From Micrasema longulum (taxonomy: Eukaryota; Arthropoda; Insecta; Trichoptera; Brachycentridae): a stretch of 64,000 bases of DNA. Below the pieces are notes generated by a model. That model was not told the DNA's origin. It did no database searches and was given only the letters and a program-made list of their open reading frames with translations. The position numbers and the translations under genes are program-made. Positions 11,050 to 21,890 of the stretch are shown here, one piece after another (within the stretch, counting starts at the first letter, position 1; every line of letters starts with the position of its first letter). Location: NCBI GenBank assembly GCA_022494885.1, contig JAGVSM010002414.1, positions 1-64,000 of the forward strand, given 5' to 3'.

Positions 11050-11989
11050 AATATAGTTCCTCTCTGCAACTTTAGTTTAAAATACATAAATATGTGTTAA
11101 ATTGTTATAAACATTGAGTTAAGTCGCTAAAGTGTGGACATGCCATAAACAAAAAATGAGATAATTAATTTAAAGCATTGTTTTATAAACGTTATTATAT
11201 TCAACGCTTTTTTCTAACCTAACCTAACCAAAATATATTCAAACGCCACAAATTTTCGTGATTTTATAACTGTGTTTCTGTGAAAACTGTTTAAAAAGTG
11301 TTTATTTGTGAAAATCAAGTGCCGAAATTTAACTTTTTATTTTAAAACAATTTCTGTTTAATATAGTGCTACCTATCTATGTTCATTTAAAAATACAAAT
11401 GATACGTTTTTTCCTGTATCACGTAAAATTACTGGAATATCAAAAATAATCACACAAGTTTATCTGACATCTTAATCAAAGTAAAATAATAATAATCAGA
11501 AATTTAAAGCGTAAAATATGCGTGTAATAATAACAAACAAAATTAACAAGCGGATAGATTCCTTAGTACCTACACTCTACACTACGCACACAGATGCGTT
11601 TATACTATCATCTCCCAGGGAACAGCCAAATGTGAACCAAGTGTTTTTACAGATATTTACTAGGAAAAAGACAATAAATCCTGTTTACTGCATACTAAAA
11701 TAAAGCAGGGACAAGTTTGAGTTTGAGTATCGTCTATTGTCTTGTTAACCTTAATAATAAGTTAAGGAATGCTTTCTTTGTTTTAGTTTTTTATATTTTA
11801 CGGTTTGTGCTGTTACATATTTACTTAATTGCCATACTCACTAGCTCTTTGCTCAATGTATTATTATTGCGTTTTTTAAAATTATTTTTTATTATTAACT
11901 TTTTAAAATCATTCTTATATTGAAGACTTTTTGTGATGTTAATTATCATATAGTGCAAATGTTATCAACTATCAAATATCTAAATTAAG
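11050..11989. other. No recognised feature
   Basis: Two short frames (11518-11703 and 11717-11923, plus strand) are open but have no recognisable domain. The second is simply hydrophobic from T-richness. Confidence 0.4.
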
Positions 11990-12312
11990 TAAATGTGGTC
12001 TAGAATTTCAACCGTCCATGCGCTCAGTAGCTGCGAGACTTGTTGCTATCTAACTCCCAATTTTATAAATTTGCTTTTTATTTCGTTTTTAAAATATCAC
12101 CTAAACTTTTAACTTCATTGTCAAATATTTTTTTTAAAAATAAAAATGTAAATAGGGGCTAGATTTCTTACAGTCCATGCGCTCTGTAGCTGCAAGACGT
12201 TCGGTTATCTAGCTCATATATATCATAGTCGTAATATATCATAATTGGAGACGAGGAACTAGAATCCCAACCGTCCATGCGCTCTGTAGCTGCAAGACGT
12301 GTTGGGACATTT
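11990..12312 (+). repeat. Family R, three tandem units
   Basis: Three units begin near 11991, 12148 and 12246. Each has a TAGAWTY block, CCGTCCATGCGCTCTGTAGC (or a close variant), then TGCAAGACGT and a TATCTAGCTC-like end. A fourth diverged unit lies at 29216-29290. The units are about 70 bp with unequal spacing. Non-coding. Confidence 0.75.
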
Positions 12313-12373
12313 ATTTATTGTACAGCGCCCTTGTGGTGATTTTCACAAAAATGGCTCTATATAAATTATCCAA

Positions 12374-12396
12374 ACATTATTATTATTATTATTATT
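12374..12396. repeat. (ATT)n microsatellite
   Basis: About seven consecutive ATT units. Confidence 0.9.
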
Positions 12397-12414
12397 TTAA
12401 CCTATATTATATAC

Positions 12415-12790
12415 AATAAAAACACCCACAGCACTGGAAAAAATTATGGTTCTTTAAAAATCATTAAAACTGGTCAAATTCATAATGAGATTCTTGTTTG
12501 TAATATAAAAAAAACTTATGTATTTATTGTTTATCATTTTTTAAAGTCAAAAACATTCCAATTGTTGTGTAAATTTGATAATTCACTCTTTTTACAACAA
12601 CGCTATTATCTCAGTATCACTTTTCTATGGCTGGCTGCTTTCTGCACAACTGCGTTCAATTATTACCCCTGAGAAAGCTGATTGATATAGAAATTTAATT
12701 TTGTTATCCTCAACTATCTACAAAGTAAATTCGAGTTTTCTTTTAAATAATGCAGATCTTGGTGTAAAAAACTTGGCGGTTACCTGTAAT
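12415..12790 (+). repeat. Family E repeat, internally deleted copy
   Basis: It has the ACACCCACAGCACTGGAAAA block and then jumps to AAATCATTAAAACTGG and the TTCTATGGCTGGCTGCTTTC block. Relative to 5920-6520 a segment of about 200 bp is missing. Confidence 0.65.
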
Positions 12791-13569
12791 TAAACATATT
12801 CATATATATTTTTCTAATACGAACACTATTTTTTTATGTAGGAAATTAGATGTTACTTGATAGACAATTGCTGACAACTCTGTTAATTTCCGATCGATAT
12901 TGCTCTTATTAAATTAAACAAGATAATGGTAGAGCATTAATACTTTTAGGTATTTATTTTATACGGCAAAATAAGGTTTTTAGAAAAGGTGATTCTCATT
13001 ATTTTTTTTCGTTTTCGGGCAGATAAGTAATCCAGTTTTATGTGTTAAATATAACGAGAATTCTAGAGGGTACTTTCGTTCCGATGACTTTTATTACTTA
13101 AAAACCAAATAGTGTAGTATTTGGCGTTTTTGTATACCAATCTTGAGGTACCGGGTACAATTTATAGTAAGGTCGAATTGAAATATTGGTTTCAATATTG
13201 TTTTTCGCCGCAAAATTTCATTATCCCCGGGCTAGCTCCAAAAGCAAAAAACTTGTATCACTCGTCTTTCATGTGTATAATAAATCACAATCAACTTTTA
13301 CCGAGAATTTTCACTAACAGATTTGAACACATACCAAAGGTTACCAATTTATTACCAATTCTATACGCGTATTGATTCAGAATGTTGATAAATGGAAAAA
13401 ATTTAAAAAAAATTTGCAAAAAAAAGTGTTTGGATCTGCTGTAAAATCTGCACCCTTTTCTCATTCTTAATTAAACGTAGTTGTTCAGAAAGCAACCAGT
13501 CATAAAAAAGTGAAACTGAGATAAAAGCACTTTTATGAAAATAGTAATTAAATCTAAACCACAGTTGGT
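12791..13569. other. No recognised feature
   Basis: An 84-codon plus-strand frame (13121-13375) is open but resembles no family I know. Otherwise AT-rich and unique within the window. Confidence 0.4.
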
Positions 13570-14195
13570 AATGATGTAATAACTTATATTTAGATACGAG
13601 TATGAGTTATTAATTTAAAATACTTGTTACTCTTCCACTTATTTGTTTGACCTATTAGCGCTTTCATCCTGTAACGGGCATCTTCAGACTGGTGAATATT
13701 TACCAGTGTAAGGATAATTTATATTAAACTAAATGTTATCTTCAGTGTAGGAACATTTAAAAATAATTTGAAAGAGATACAATACGCAATATTTTAATGG
13801 AACAAAGTAGGACAAATTATTGAAAAAAAAATTGGCGGTGTGCTGTGAAAGAAGATTCTATTCTATGGAAAATATTTATTGTTTAATTACAATGTACAGG
13901 GTTCAACTAAATGGACTTATAAGAGTTAGTTTATAAATTCTATCTGCTGATTTATTAAAATTTTATCGCTATTATTTTTTATCCTATCAATTTCTAAAAT
14001 TTCTTATCTATCTAACTTTGGACCTTTATGTTCCACATGTAATTTTTTTAATGTATTTTGATTCTTTAATACAATATGTCAACTCATTTAAAGGGTGAAA
14101 GCGCTAGTTGGTCAAACAAATAAGTGAAAGTGTAACAAGTATTTTTAATAAACAACTTATGTGTAAATATAAGTTATAACTTGCATCATAACAAT
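13570..14195 (-). mobile_element. Penelope-like element tail and terminal repeats, copy 2
   Basis: On the minus strand, 14090 to 13700 matches the PLE tail 7430-7780: TTACATGTGGAACATAAAGG, the TTAGATAGAT block, the CAGCAGATAGAATTTA block, and CCCTGTACATTG. It then runs into the terminal segment 13695-13570. Starting at 14091 a second terminal segment lies on the plus strand (GGGTGAAAGCGCTAGTTGGT onward). The two terminal segments therefore face in opposite directions around the tail. Inverted or partial terminal repeats of this kind are known for Penelope elements. Confidence 0.75.
13649..13695 (-). ncRNA. Hammerhead-ribozyme-like motif in PLE terminal repeat
   Basis: On the minus strand: ACCAGT, core CTGAAGA (fits CTGANGA), TGCCCGTTACAGGAT as the stem II region (only its inner pairs still match), GAAA, GCGC, TAA, then a strand pairing ACCAGT at five of six positions. 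Core and stem I are better kept than in copy 1, but stem II is eroded. Activity is doubtful. Confidence 0.55.
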
Positions 14196-14384
14196 AGAAT
14201 TCCATCAAAATTTGTCACTAAATAATTGAAATCAAATAACAGTTTATTAGATTTTTTAACTTTGACAAATAATAAATAATGCACACCATTTGTTTAAATA
14301 ATACAAAAATAAGTTGAGATGTGTATTTGACCTGTTTTGATATATTTTTTTTATTTAATTTTGAATTTATTTAAAAAGCCTCAT

Positions 14385-14640
14385 AGGTTGGTCACATATT
14401 CCATCAAAAGAAGTATGCTCTTCTTAAATATATTATAGAAGTAAAGATAGAGCAGGCGGGGTATGGGACGGAAAGACCACCATGGCTCAGAAATCTCAGA
14501 CAGTAGTTTGGTATGCTGGATGCAGCAGCGCTGATTAGACTGGCCCAGGATCGTGGTGAATGCAGAACGATGATCGCCAACCTCTGGTAAGAGCGGCAGA
14601 AGAAGAAGAAAGATGTGTAAAGTCTGGTTGACCACACAAA
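14385..14640 (+). mobile_element. LINE-G C-terminal fragment and 3' end
   Basis: Plus-strand reading gives YALLKYIIEVKIEQ, then a PPWLRNLRQ.FGM block, LIRLAQDR and MIANLW. This is the familiar C-terminus of insect non-LTR RT proteins (GKIEG, WLRNLRQWFG, LFR.A.DR, MIANL). It ends in a (GAA)n tail near 14598-14611. One in-frame stop replaces the Trp of the RQW motif. The same family lies in both arms of the inverted repeat at 47.5-50.2 kb. Confidence 0.8.
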
Positions 14641-15115
14641 TATTCATTTTGCAGAAAACAGCCAGATCCAATTTTAAATTGTATCTAATTCAAACTTTTA
14701 AGGTATGAGGGAGGTAACATTCTGTTTTTAAACTGTTTTTTTTAAAGGTATTTTTAAATTAATGAATTTACAAAATTAAAATAATGTTGTATATATCCAC
14801 CTTAATTTATTAAAGAGAACAAGATTTCTGTAAGATTTAATCTTCACATCAGCATTTACACCGTAAGATTTTTTTTACTGATGTGGGTGTTTTCTGCGAA
14901 TTGAGTAATGCTGTTTTTGTGATCAATACGGTGATCATTACAGTGTTTTGTATGATAGCAGCCTGACTGTTTCTAAAAACACTGTGACTAATCAAACATA
15001 AAATTCACCTAATTGCACACGACACCAATATTTCATTGTTTCAAAATTGTGGACTGGCTGCTTTCTGCATAACTGTATTCATCTAATATACTTTATAGCT
15101 CAGCTGGTACATTTT
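14640..15115 (-). repeat. Family E repeat, inverted copy interrupted at its start by LINE-G
   Basis: The reverse complement of 14640-15000 matches 5800-6190. LINE-G sits at the GTGGTCAACCAGAC point, which equals GTGGTCGGCCAGAC at 6159. A short plus-strand piece (15050-15080, ACTGGCTGCTTTCTGCATAA) belongs to the other half, so the copy is also rearranged. Confidence 0.6.
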
Positions 15116-16849
15116 TTAAAACTGGTAATAAATAACTAGGAATGGTTTGCAGCAATTTTTTGCATCTTTTTATCCTTTTATCTTGATCACAACTGGTTTC
15201 TATGTAAATTTGAAAAATAATAAAATTCAATTTAATTTTTTAATGACCCTTTTGTATGACGTATTTTCGAAAAAAATATGAAAGTGCTTAAAAACTTTTC
15301 ATACAAACAGTACCATCACAATCCTCAAAAAACATTTAACAACAAATTACAATATATTATTAAGTGTGTTTACAATTCAATTTAATATTCTGCATTTTTC
15401 GTTCATGTATCTTAGTTGCTTGTTAACACCCTGTTTCATAAAGCATTTTGCGGCTAATTGACTTCAGACAATATAGGTATTTCATGTAATCAAAAATTTC
15501 CTCATACCATATTACACGCGCATTTGCATACTCTTATATGTAAAACAAAGCTATGAGCTTTCTACAGCAGAGCTTAATAAAGCTTCCTTTGCTGCGTTTG
15601 ACAATATATCATATTGAAATATGGGTTTGAGACAATCTTTTTTTAGAAGAAATAAGAAAATTTTCAGCCTTCAATCAAATGTAATGCCTATTTTTAGTTT
15701 TAAAAATTCACTAAGATAGACTTAATCTTGTCTTAAGGCAGTATTTTTTTTTTGTCTAAGCTTTAATTTTATTTAGTGGTATTTTATTTTATTAGTGCCT
15801 GTATCTATTGTAAGAAATCGTATTTACCATCGTTAGAATGGACTGCATAAGTCCGTCAAATAAATCGATACATATCATAGTTTTAAAAATACGATAAGTC
15901 AGTGGTATTTTTATTTTAAATAACAAGGGCAAATATTAAAAAAACAAATTGTTTTTTTTAATATTTGATTATTAACTTGTCTAGCTGTGATGTTACACTA
16001 GTATATATATTATTCTAGCTTTCTTAAAACAATTTGACAGTTTTTGCAAAAACCTTAACAATAAAAAATATTTTATCATAAAAAAGGCATTTGTTTGGAA
16101 TTATTTTTTTCTATAGGATCCCGGGGGTGATGGAATAAACATTTTCGATTCTGAAGAAAAACATTTTTTTTTTTTCAATAACAACCATTTAGTAAAATTT
16201 TAGAATTTAATTCGAATTTTTTCTTTCATTATTTGGTTAAGTTACCGTTTTAGACACTGTGTAAAAATTATCACTCTGCCTATGGTTTAAACAACCATAT
16301 TTAATTAATAATAATCCTAGACATTAGTATTTAAGCTTTATAATCTACAATTTACTTTGAAAACCGAAACCTAGGTTCTAGTAATACAGATCGTTTTTCG
16401 TATACGAAAGTAGAACTAATAGAAAATGTCGCTTAACTCTGTTCCCGTTTATTTAGGGTGTGTTTGGTTAGTAAGGGTTGAGTATAATATTTTCAAAGCT
16501 TTGAAAACACCCCCAGCCTTCTAATAATACACTGTTGCAAAAACATTTTACGAAACTATTAAAAATTTTGTCGGTAAATTCTTTACATCATGCTAAATTA
16601 TTATTCAAAGAATAAACTTTTTCATATTAAAAATACAATTGAATCGAAATTTTTCTTTAATTAAATTATGTTCATGTTTTTTCTACGTCAGAAGTTTTTT
16701 CGCTTTATGTACCAATTATATTTAAAAATGTTATCAATATGTGAAATCAAAATATTTATATTAAGCGATAAATTTTATCTTGTATTAATTTTTAATAATA
16801 AATTTACTTATTGACAAATAACATATTAGTTGAAGGACATTATACAGAA
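15116..16849. other. Long unannotated AT-rich stretch
   Basis: I found no coding similarity and no repeat shared in the window. A perfect 18-bp palindrome (TTTTCAAAGCTTTGAAAA) lies at 16490-16507. An ATCCCGGGGGTGATGG string near 16118 is a local GC-rich spot without recognised meaning. Confidence 0.4.
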
Positions 16850-16990
16850 GGAAACATAGAAGTCAAGGCATTTAGAGGGCTTATGACCTTTATTGTTCTG
16901 CATCAGTGGTCAAAAATCAACAGATGGAAGAATTGAAGGATAAAAGGATAGGCAGAATGGTGAATATTACACAGTATATTTAAAGATCAG
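16850..16990 (+). repeat. Family A fragment, rearranged
   Basis: It has AGAAGTCAAGGCATTTAGAG, GGCTTATGACC, then (inverted relative to that) CAACAGATGGAAGAATTGAA and a GCAGAATGGTGAATATTACA block. The two halves match family A in opposite orientations. Confidence 0.6.
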
Positions 16991-17339
16991 GCGCATTTAA
17001 AAAATGTGTTGATTTATTGAGCATGGCTGTTAAGTTTGATATATTCATTACAAAAAAGGTGATAAGATTTCTTAATTCATTATTGTTTAAAATAAAAGTT
17101 TAATAAAAATGTGAAATAAAACATTTTACTACCTATTACCTCTTACACTATTACCTTTGTAATAAAAATAACGTTTAAAACTTCCCAAAAAAAATTGATA
17201 TTTATTAAAAGTACATATTTTTTTGCGATGGAAAATTATGAGAAGTAAATAAATAAAATTAAAAATATTTTTGATGTGAGCCTGACAAAAAAAAATACCT
17301 TGGGATGCATGACTTATATGAATCTCCAAATTACAAAAA

Positions 17340-18110
17340 GTTAGTTACCAAGCAGTTCGTAACTAAAGGCTACGATGCATGCAAGGGAAGCGATTTGCTA
17401 ATGAATGTCAATAAATCGAATGTGATAGTTTTTGCAAGAAATAAAAGTGTAACTAAATGTGAAATCACTGTGAATGGGGTTTATACTAAAACAGGTAGAA
17501 GAATTTGTGAATCTGGGAAGTATGTTTACTAGGGATGGAATGACCGAGAAAGATATTGAAAGGAGGGTGAGTGCCGGGAACAGAGTAAACGGTGCACTAA
17601 AATCAACCTTGGCAAATAAATGTTTGTAGCAAGACGCAAAATTCGCAGTTTACAATAGAGCCCTGGTTCCGACTCTGATGAATGAGAACAAAGTATGGCC
17701 TTGAAAAAACAGGGATTGAATTACGTTGAATGCTATCAAAATGCGATTTCTCATGCAAATATGTGGTAAAACTGTGCACAATAGATGCACAAATGTTGAG
17801 ATCCGTACATTATGTAATGCTACAATTAGCATTATTGACAAAATCAAGAAAAGAGCTCTGCATTGGTTTGAATAAGTAAAGCAAATGGACAGCAAAAGAA
17901 CGGCTAAAAATATTAACATTATGAATGTTGATGGATACAGAAATAGAAGAAGACTGAAAGAGATATGGTATGACCAAATCCAACAAATACTTTAAGATGG
18001 ACATGTCAAAAGTCGGAGCGATCGGCTCAATTTTGGCAAAGAAAGCGTCTTTAGCAGGGTTAACAGATTTTTGGAATATTGTATCGTCATAACGCATGAA
18101 GCATCTTAAA
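17340..18110 (+). mobile_element. LINE-F copy 2
   Basis: Plus strand: GSDLLMNVNKSNVIVFARNK, then a degraded VNGV block and a KDIERRVSAGNRVNGALKST stretch in another frame (17545-17625). A NAEM...-like region and a WTAKERLK...-type segment continue to about 18000. Several stops and frameshifts. It lacks the catalytic box and is 5'-truncated. It matches copies 1 and 4 over most of its length. Confidence 0.8.
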
Positions 18111-18209
18111 GCACTGTTACATTATTTTTAGTCCTGTCGCGTAGTTTCTTGTTATCACATTGAGTATTACTTTGAATTTGTAGGTTCAAACTCATTAAAC
18201 AAATGAAAT

Positions 18210-19300
18210 TTATGTTTCCGGAATAATTTTATTTGTAGTATTCTTTAATAATATGCATGCTTTTTTTATTATTTTGCTGTACCCCAACTCACCACAGTGC
18301 TCTTTGCTACGTAGAGTTAGGGCTGTAGTCTGGTAAAAAGCACGCGAAATAAGGAAATAATACGACTTTTCCAATTTATAATTAATGTTTTTGAAAAAAA
18401 AACAAAAATTAAATAAAAACAATAATATTTAAAGGTATTTCTATTAAAAATATATTAAAAAGTTTTATGTTACTAAAATATAATTACTTGGAGACCGGCA
18501 GATTACGCCATTTCAAATTAAGACTAAACTGAGGTATCTGGGTTTTCATATAAAGACTAAGTATTGAACAAAATTTTGTTAAAATGATTTTAAGATAATA
18601 GATTAAAAATCAAAATGGCCGAAGCAAAACCAGTACCGGTAAGGGCCGGTATGAAGGTAATAAAAACCTTAATAGGGTATTGTTCGAAATTGAATATTAC
18701 AACCAAAATTATCTCCTTAAAAGAAAAAGAGAATAAAATTCTACAAAAAAAGGTTTCAACTAAAATATTTAGATTTTTTTTTAAACATGCATTACTGAAG
18801 GCGTAAATATTTTACGTAGAAAAAAAAGGAAAATGACACAAAAATTTTGGAAGTTTAAAATGCTTTTACTTCTTTTCAAAAACACGACCTAAAATTTTGC
18901 TTAGGACATTTCCACTTACAATTTATAATTTTTAAATCATTTGAATTAAATTAAGTTCAATTCTTAGTCTTAATATGATAATCGAGATACCAAACTTTAC
19001 TCGAAATTAGAAATGGCGTAATCTGCCGGTCAAAAAGTAATGACATTTTTGTAACATATAACTTTAAAGTATTTTTTTTCATAGAAATACCTGTAAAAGT
19101 AATTGTTAGTATCTTATTAATGTCTTTTATTTTTTTTATTATTGCGCGATTAAAACAAAACTTTCGTTTTGAAATGGCAAACTCGTATGATTTCCTCATT
19201 TTGAGTGCGTTTACCAGACTACGGCCTTAGAGATATCTTTTTTGTGTAAAATGTATCTTTACATAATTATATAAATAAATAAAAAAATTAAAAAATATTT
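18210..19300 (+). mobile_element. LINE-D 3' tail split by a DNA transposon
   Basis: The left piece (18210-18319) matches 24565-24655: TAGTATTCTTTAATAATATG and the block ending TCACCACAGTGCTCTTTG, up to TAGAGTTA. The right piece (19227-19300) resumes TTAGAGATATC and ends in (AAAT)n-like sequence, as LINE-D does at 24656-24720. The interrupting element is 18320-19226. Confidence 0.65.
18320..19226. mobile_element. 907-bp DNA transposon with long inverted repeats and TTA target duplication (PIF/Harbinger-like?)
   Basis: The ends are GGGCTGTAGTCTGG on the left and the reverse complement GGCCGTAGTCTGG on the right. The inverted similarity continues inward for about 270-290 bp on each side. It includes the GACCGGCAGATTACGCCATT block (18493 onward; reverse complement ends at 19031) and TCATATAAAGACTAAG. 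TTA flanks both ends (18317-18319 and 19227-19229), and the LINE-D copy at 24650 shows the uninterrupted site. A 3-bp TWA duplication is typical of PIF/Harbinger, but no transposase is present, so the class is inferred. A 63-codon frame inside (18615-18806) has no recognised domain. Confidence 0.75.
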
Positions 19301-19739
19301 TTCAAAGAAACAATATTACTTTCATGATTCTATTACTATTTTTTTTAGATTTTGTGGCATAAAACATTTTTACATAACACCATCCATATAATCTTGCTTA
19401 GCAACCGAGTCCTTTGATTTTGATTTGGGAATGGCATCCGTAGTTTTAATCAGCAAATACTGTATACATTCATGAACATATATATATATGCATAATATTC
19501 CGTATTGACTAATGAACTTTCTCATATATGGACCAACTTGTAGAAATCCAGTTGCAATATTAATAATCTGTGTTTTAATAACACGAAATGAAACGTGGCC
19601 AACATTAATAGCAACGAGTTTTCTTCAAAGTTGCAAGTCAGTTATAAATTAATAAAGTTAAATAACATTTGAGTAATATAAATTTAAAAAAATAAACTTC
19701 GGTTTTAACCACTTATTTTTTAACAAATTCCATCACAAA
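19301..19739. other. No recognised feature
   Basis: AT-rich sequence with no coding similarity. A TTCGGTTTTAACCACTTATT string near 19698 resembles one at 40540 that flanks the Penelope-like fragment there. Confidence 0.4.
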
Positions 19740-20290
19740 CCACATATTAACTCGTCATAAGCCCTGTAAATGCCTGGACTTCAATATTTCCTTCTCAAAA
19801 AAATTCTCCAGCTCAGTTGTAATTTTTCTTAAAAACTCCGTAAGAGCTGATATCCATTTTTTTTATCTGCAAACATTTGTACAAATAAGCGACTGGTTTC
19901 GGAGCTACGTGTGCTCTTTAATCGAGCTATAATGTAGAAGTGGTTAAAAACATTTATTTTAAATTTAAAAGAAAAGATTCATGTGATCGAATTATTAACA
20001 TACTAGGCGACGCCTAAAAACAATTTTTAAATATCTTCTTTTATTAGTTGGTTTTATTACAATATTTTGTGTTTGTCCAAGTGTTTGTAGACAAAAGACT
20101 GAATTTCACCTCCAAAGAGTCATTAAGATTAAAAAATTACAACAGGGTACGCAAGTACGCAAAGTACGCAAACTTAGGCATTTACAGGGCCTATGAGCTG
20201 TCATTCGCTGGTTTATTTGGCCATTTTACATACTGAGCAATATTCACCACTTTGCTTATGTTTGAATATACTAGTAACAATAAAGGTGTA
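19740..20290. repeat. Cluster of family A fragments in both orientations
   Basis: Minus-oriented core at 19745-19785 (TCATAAGCCCTGTAAATGCC). Flank-type segment at 19835-19888 (ATCTGCAAACATTTGTACAA). Minus-oriented segments at 19975-20110 (ATACTAGGCGACGCCTAAAA, then a TGTTTGTCCAAGTGTTTGTA block). Plus-oriented core at 20165-20265 (GGCATTTACAGGGCCTATGA). A hammerhead-like motif (19887-19935) is embedded. Confidence 0.65.
19887..19935 (-). ncRNA. Hammerhead-like terminal-repeat motif (Penelope-type), degraded
   Basis: On the minus strand: AGCTCGATTAA (a broken CTGATTA-type core), then GAGC-ACACGTA-GCTC as a clean stem II, then CGAAA, CCAG (a CCGG-type minimal stem III with one change), TC and GCTTAT. 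The order agrees with minimal type I hammerheads, but core and stem I are not intact. Confidence 0.4.
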
Positions 20291-20639
20291 AGCTCTATAA
20301 TTTTGATAGAATCAACATATGAACGAATTAAATAAATATGGATGTTCAAACATAGGCGAAACGGCGTTGTACAATTTTCGATTTGTTCGAAATCAAAAAC
20401 ATTCTAATTAGTGAAATGTCGCATTGAAAGTTTATTGTTATTAATTTATTTTAAAATAACAGAGAGACTCACAAATAAAGCAGTAAAAATAATTAACTAC
20501 AAATATCAAGATAATATAGTTATGGATTATCGGTAACGTTAGGTAAAATATTTATGTAATTAATGATTTCCATTTCAATTAATTTTATTTTGATCCACTT
20601 TTATTAATAACGGCCTCAACTACTATCTACGTATCTTCA

Positions 20640-21200
20640 CTTAATCCTCTTAATGTCAATGGTACTAATATTCAATACAGGAAATCCGTAAAAAAATCTA
20701 GGAGTACAAATGGATGAACATCTCTGCTGGCGAGCTCATACTAATGAATTAAGCCGCAAAATATTTTTCAGTCTACACTCACTTAGAAGGTTGCAAAAAT
20801 TCTTACCTATTTATTAATATTTAGTATTCTAAATGCACTCTTGTACAAGCATAACTACTACCCATTCTAGATTACGCTGATGTTTCCATGACTGATTTAA
20901 GCTGTGAGCAACTCGATAAACTTAAACGACTTCAGAACACATGCAGGAGGTATATTTTTGGTCTTTAGGAAATATGACCACATTTCTGATTATCAGAGGC
21001 AACTTAAATGGCTCAAAATTAGAGAGCGGAGTGACTATCACTCCCTCTCTCTTCTGTTCAATGTACTTCAAAGTCCTAACGCTCCTATATACCTGCTTAA
21101 AAATTTTAACGCTTATCAGTTTATGGTTCCCTCTTCGTTTTATTTATATTTGTACATATCTTAGCTTATTAATCTTTATTTTCTATTGAATATGTTCTGT
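20640..21200 (+). mobile_element. LINE RT C-terminal fragment
   Basis: Six-frame reading from 20660 gives a frameshifted series: a LGV-type block, ELSRKIF, a SLRRLQKFL pattern, a YAD..MTDLS block, then QLDKLKRLQNTCRRYIFG-type sequence. From about 20930 follow RKYDHISDYQRQLKWLKIRE and SLLFNVLQSPNAPIYLL. This is the post-RT region of Jockey/CR1-like elements. At least three frameshifts and several stops break it. Confidence 0.7.
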
Positions 21201-21329
21201 TACTTGAATTATAAAAATAAAACTATTGTTTTTTTGGTTGGTTGGAAGAAATTGCCATTTGGCAATAAGCCCGCCAATGTACAAATAACATTATGTACAG
21301 AAAGTTAAAAAAATAAATACTACTACATT

Positions 21330-21570
21330 GTTGGCCTCGTAGTGTTATGGTCAGCGCGTTTTCCTACGATGCGAGAGGTCTCGGGTTCGATTCCCGATAT
21401 GGTTGACATGAAATATTTATTTTAAAGGGTGTTTTCACATTAGAATATTTCATAGTTCTGGACTGGTACGTAAGACTGATCCTCTTACGTTCATGATATG
21501 CTGCGATTGGTGCACCAATGCAGTCCCATATGCACCATCAGGCGTGGAAAAGGAATGATTATGATGTACA
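21330..21570 (+). mobile_element. SINE-1 copy with well-kept tRNA-like head
   Basis: The head TTGGCCTCGTAGTGTTATGG followed by TCAGCGCG resembles a tRNA 5' half with an A box. GGTTCGATTCCCG at 21383-21395 is a B box. The body blocks are TTTTCACATTAGAATATTTC, GACTGGTACGTAAGACTGAT and GCTGCGATTGGTGCACCAAT. The tail is GGAATGATTATGATG. The head does not fold into a full cloverleaf with a paired acceptor stem, so it is a SINE, not a tRNA gene. Confidence 0.85.
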
Positions 21571-21724
21571 TTACAAAATCCGTATTTGTGGCTTGGATCA
21601 AAAGGGTCAATGTAAGATTAAATTTTTTTCTTGGCAGTATTTTATAGAGGTTTGATGGTAATTTAAAAAAATGCGTATTTAACCCTGTTATTTTTTTTTA
21701 ATCATTTTTTTTACCTTTTTTATT

Positions 21725-21890
21725 TTGCACCACAACAGGCCAGGAGGCCTAATTACAGTGGTGAATTACATCACAGAGCACCTAGGCTTGAGAAAAATCA
21801 CATTTTAATTTTTGTGTTCTCACCGGGAATCGAACCCGGAACCTTCCGTGCGTGAGTCAAGCGTCTTGACCACTACACCACGGAGGCCGC
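21725..21890 (-). mobile_element. SINE-3 copy (tRNA-derived)
   Basis: On the minus strand the head reads GGCCTCCGTGGTGTAGTGGT (A-box region), then GCTTGACTCACGCACGGAAG and a B box GGTTCGATTCCCGG. The body has the TTTCTCAAGCCTAGG block, GATGTAATTCACCACTG and a CCTGGCCTGTTGTGG end before an A/T-rich tail. Nearly the same sequence is at 26555-26730. Confidence 0.85.

Noticed and set aside
12360..12396. CRISPR-like or tandem array near family R
   Set aside because: The short repeats are an (ATT)n microsatellite and unequal R units. No direct repeats with unique spacers exist in the window, and the DNA is eukaryotic.
16490..16507. 18-bp palindrome TTTTCAAAGCTTTGAAAA
   Set aside because: Short, AT-rich and unaccompanied; not distinguishable from chance.
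21330..21395. tRNA gene calls for the heads of SINE-1, SINE-2 and SINE-3
   Set aside because: A and B boxes are present, but no closed cloverleaf with a paired acceptor stem forms and each head is followed by the same family body.
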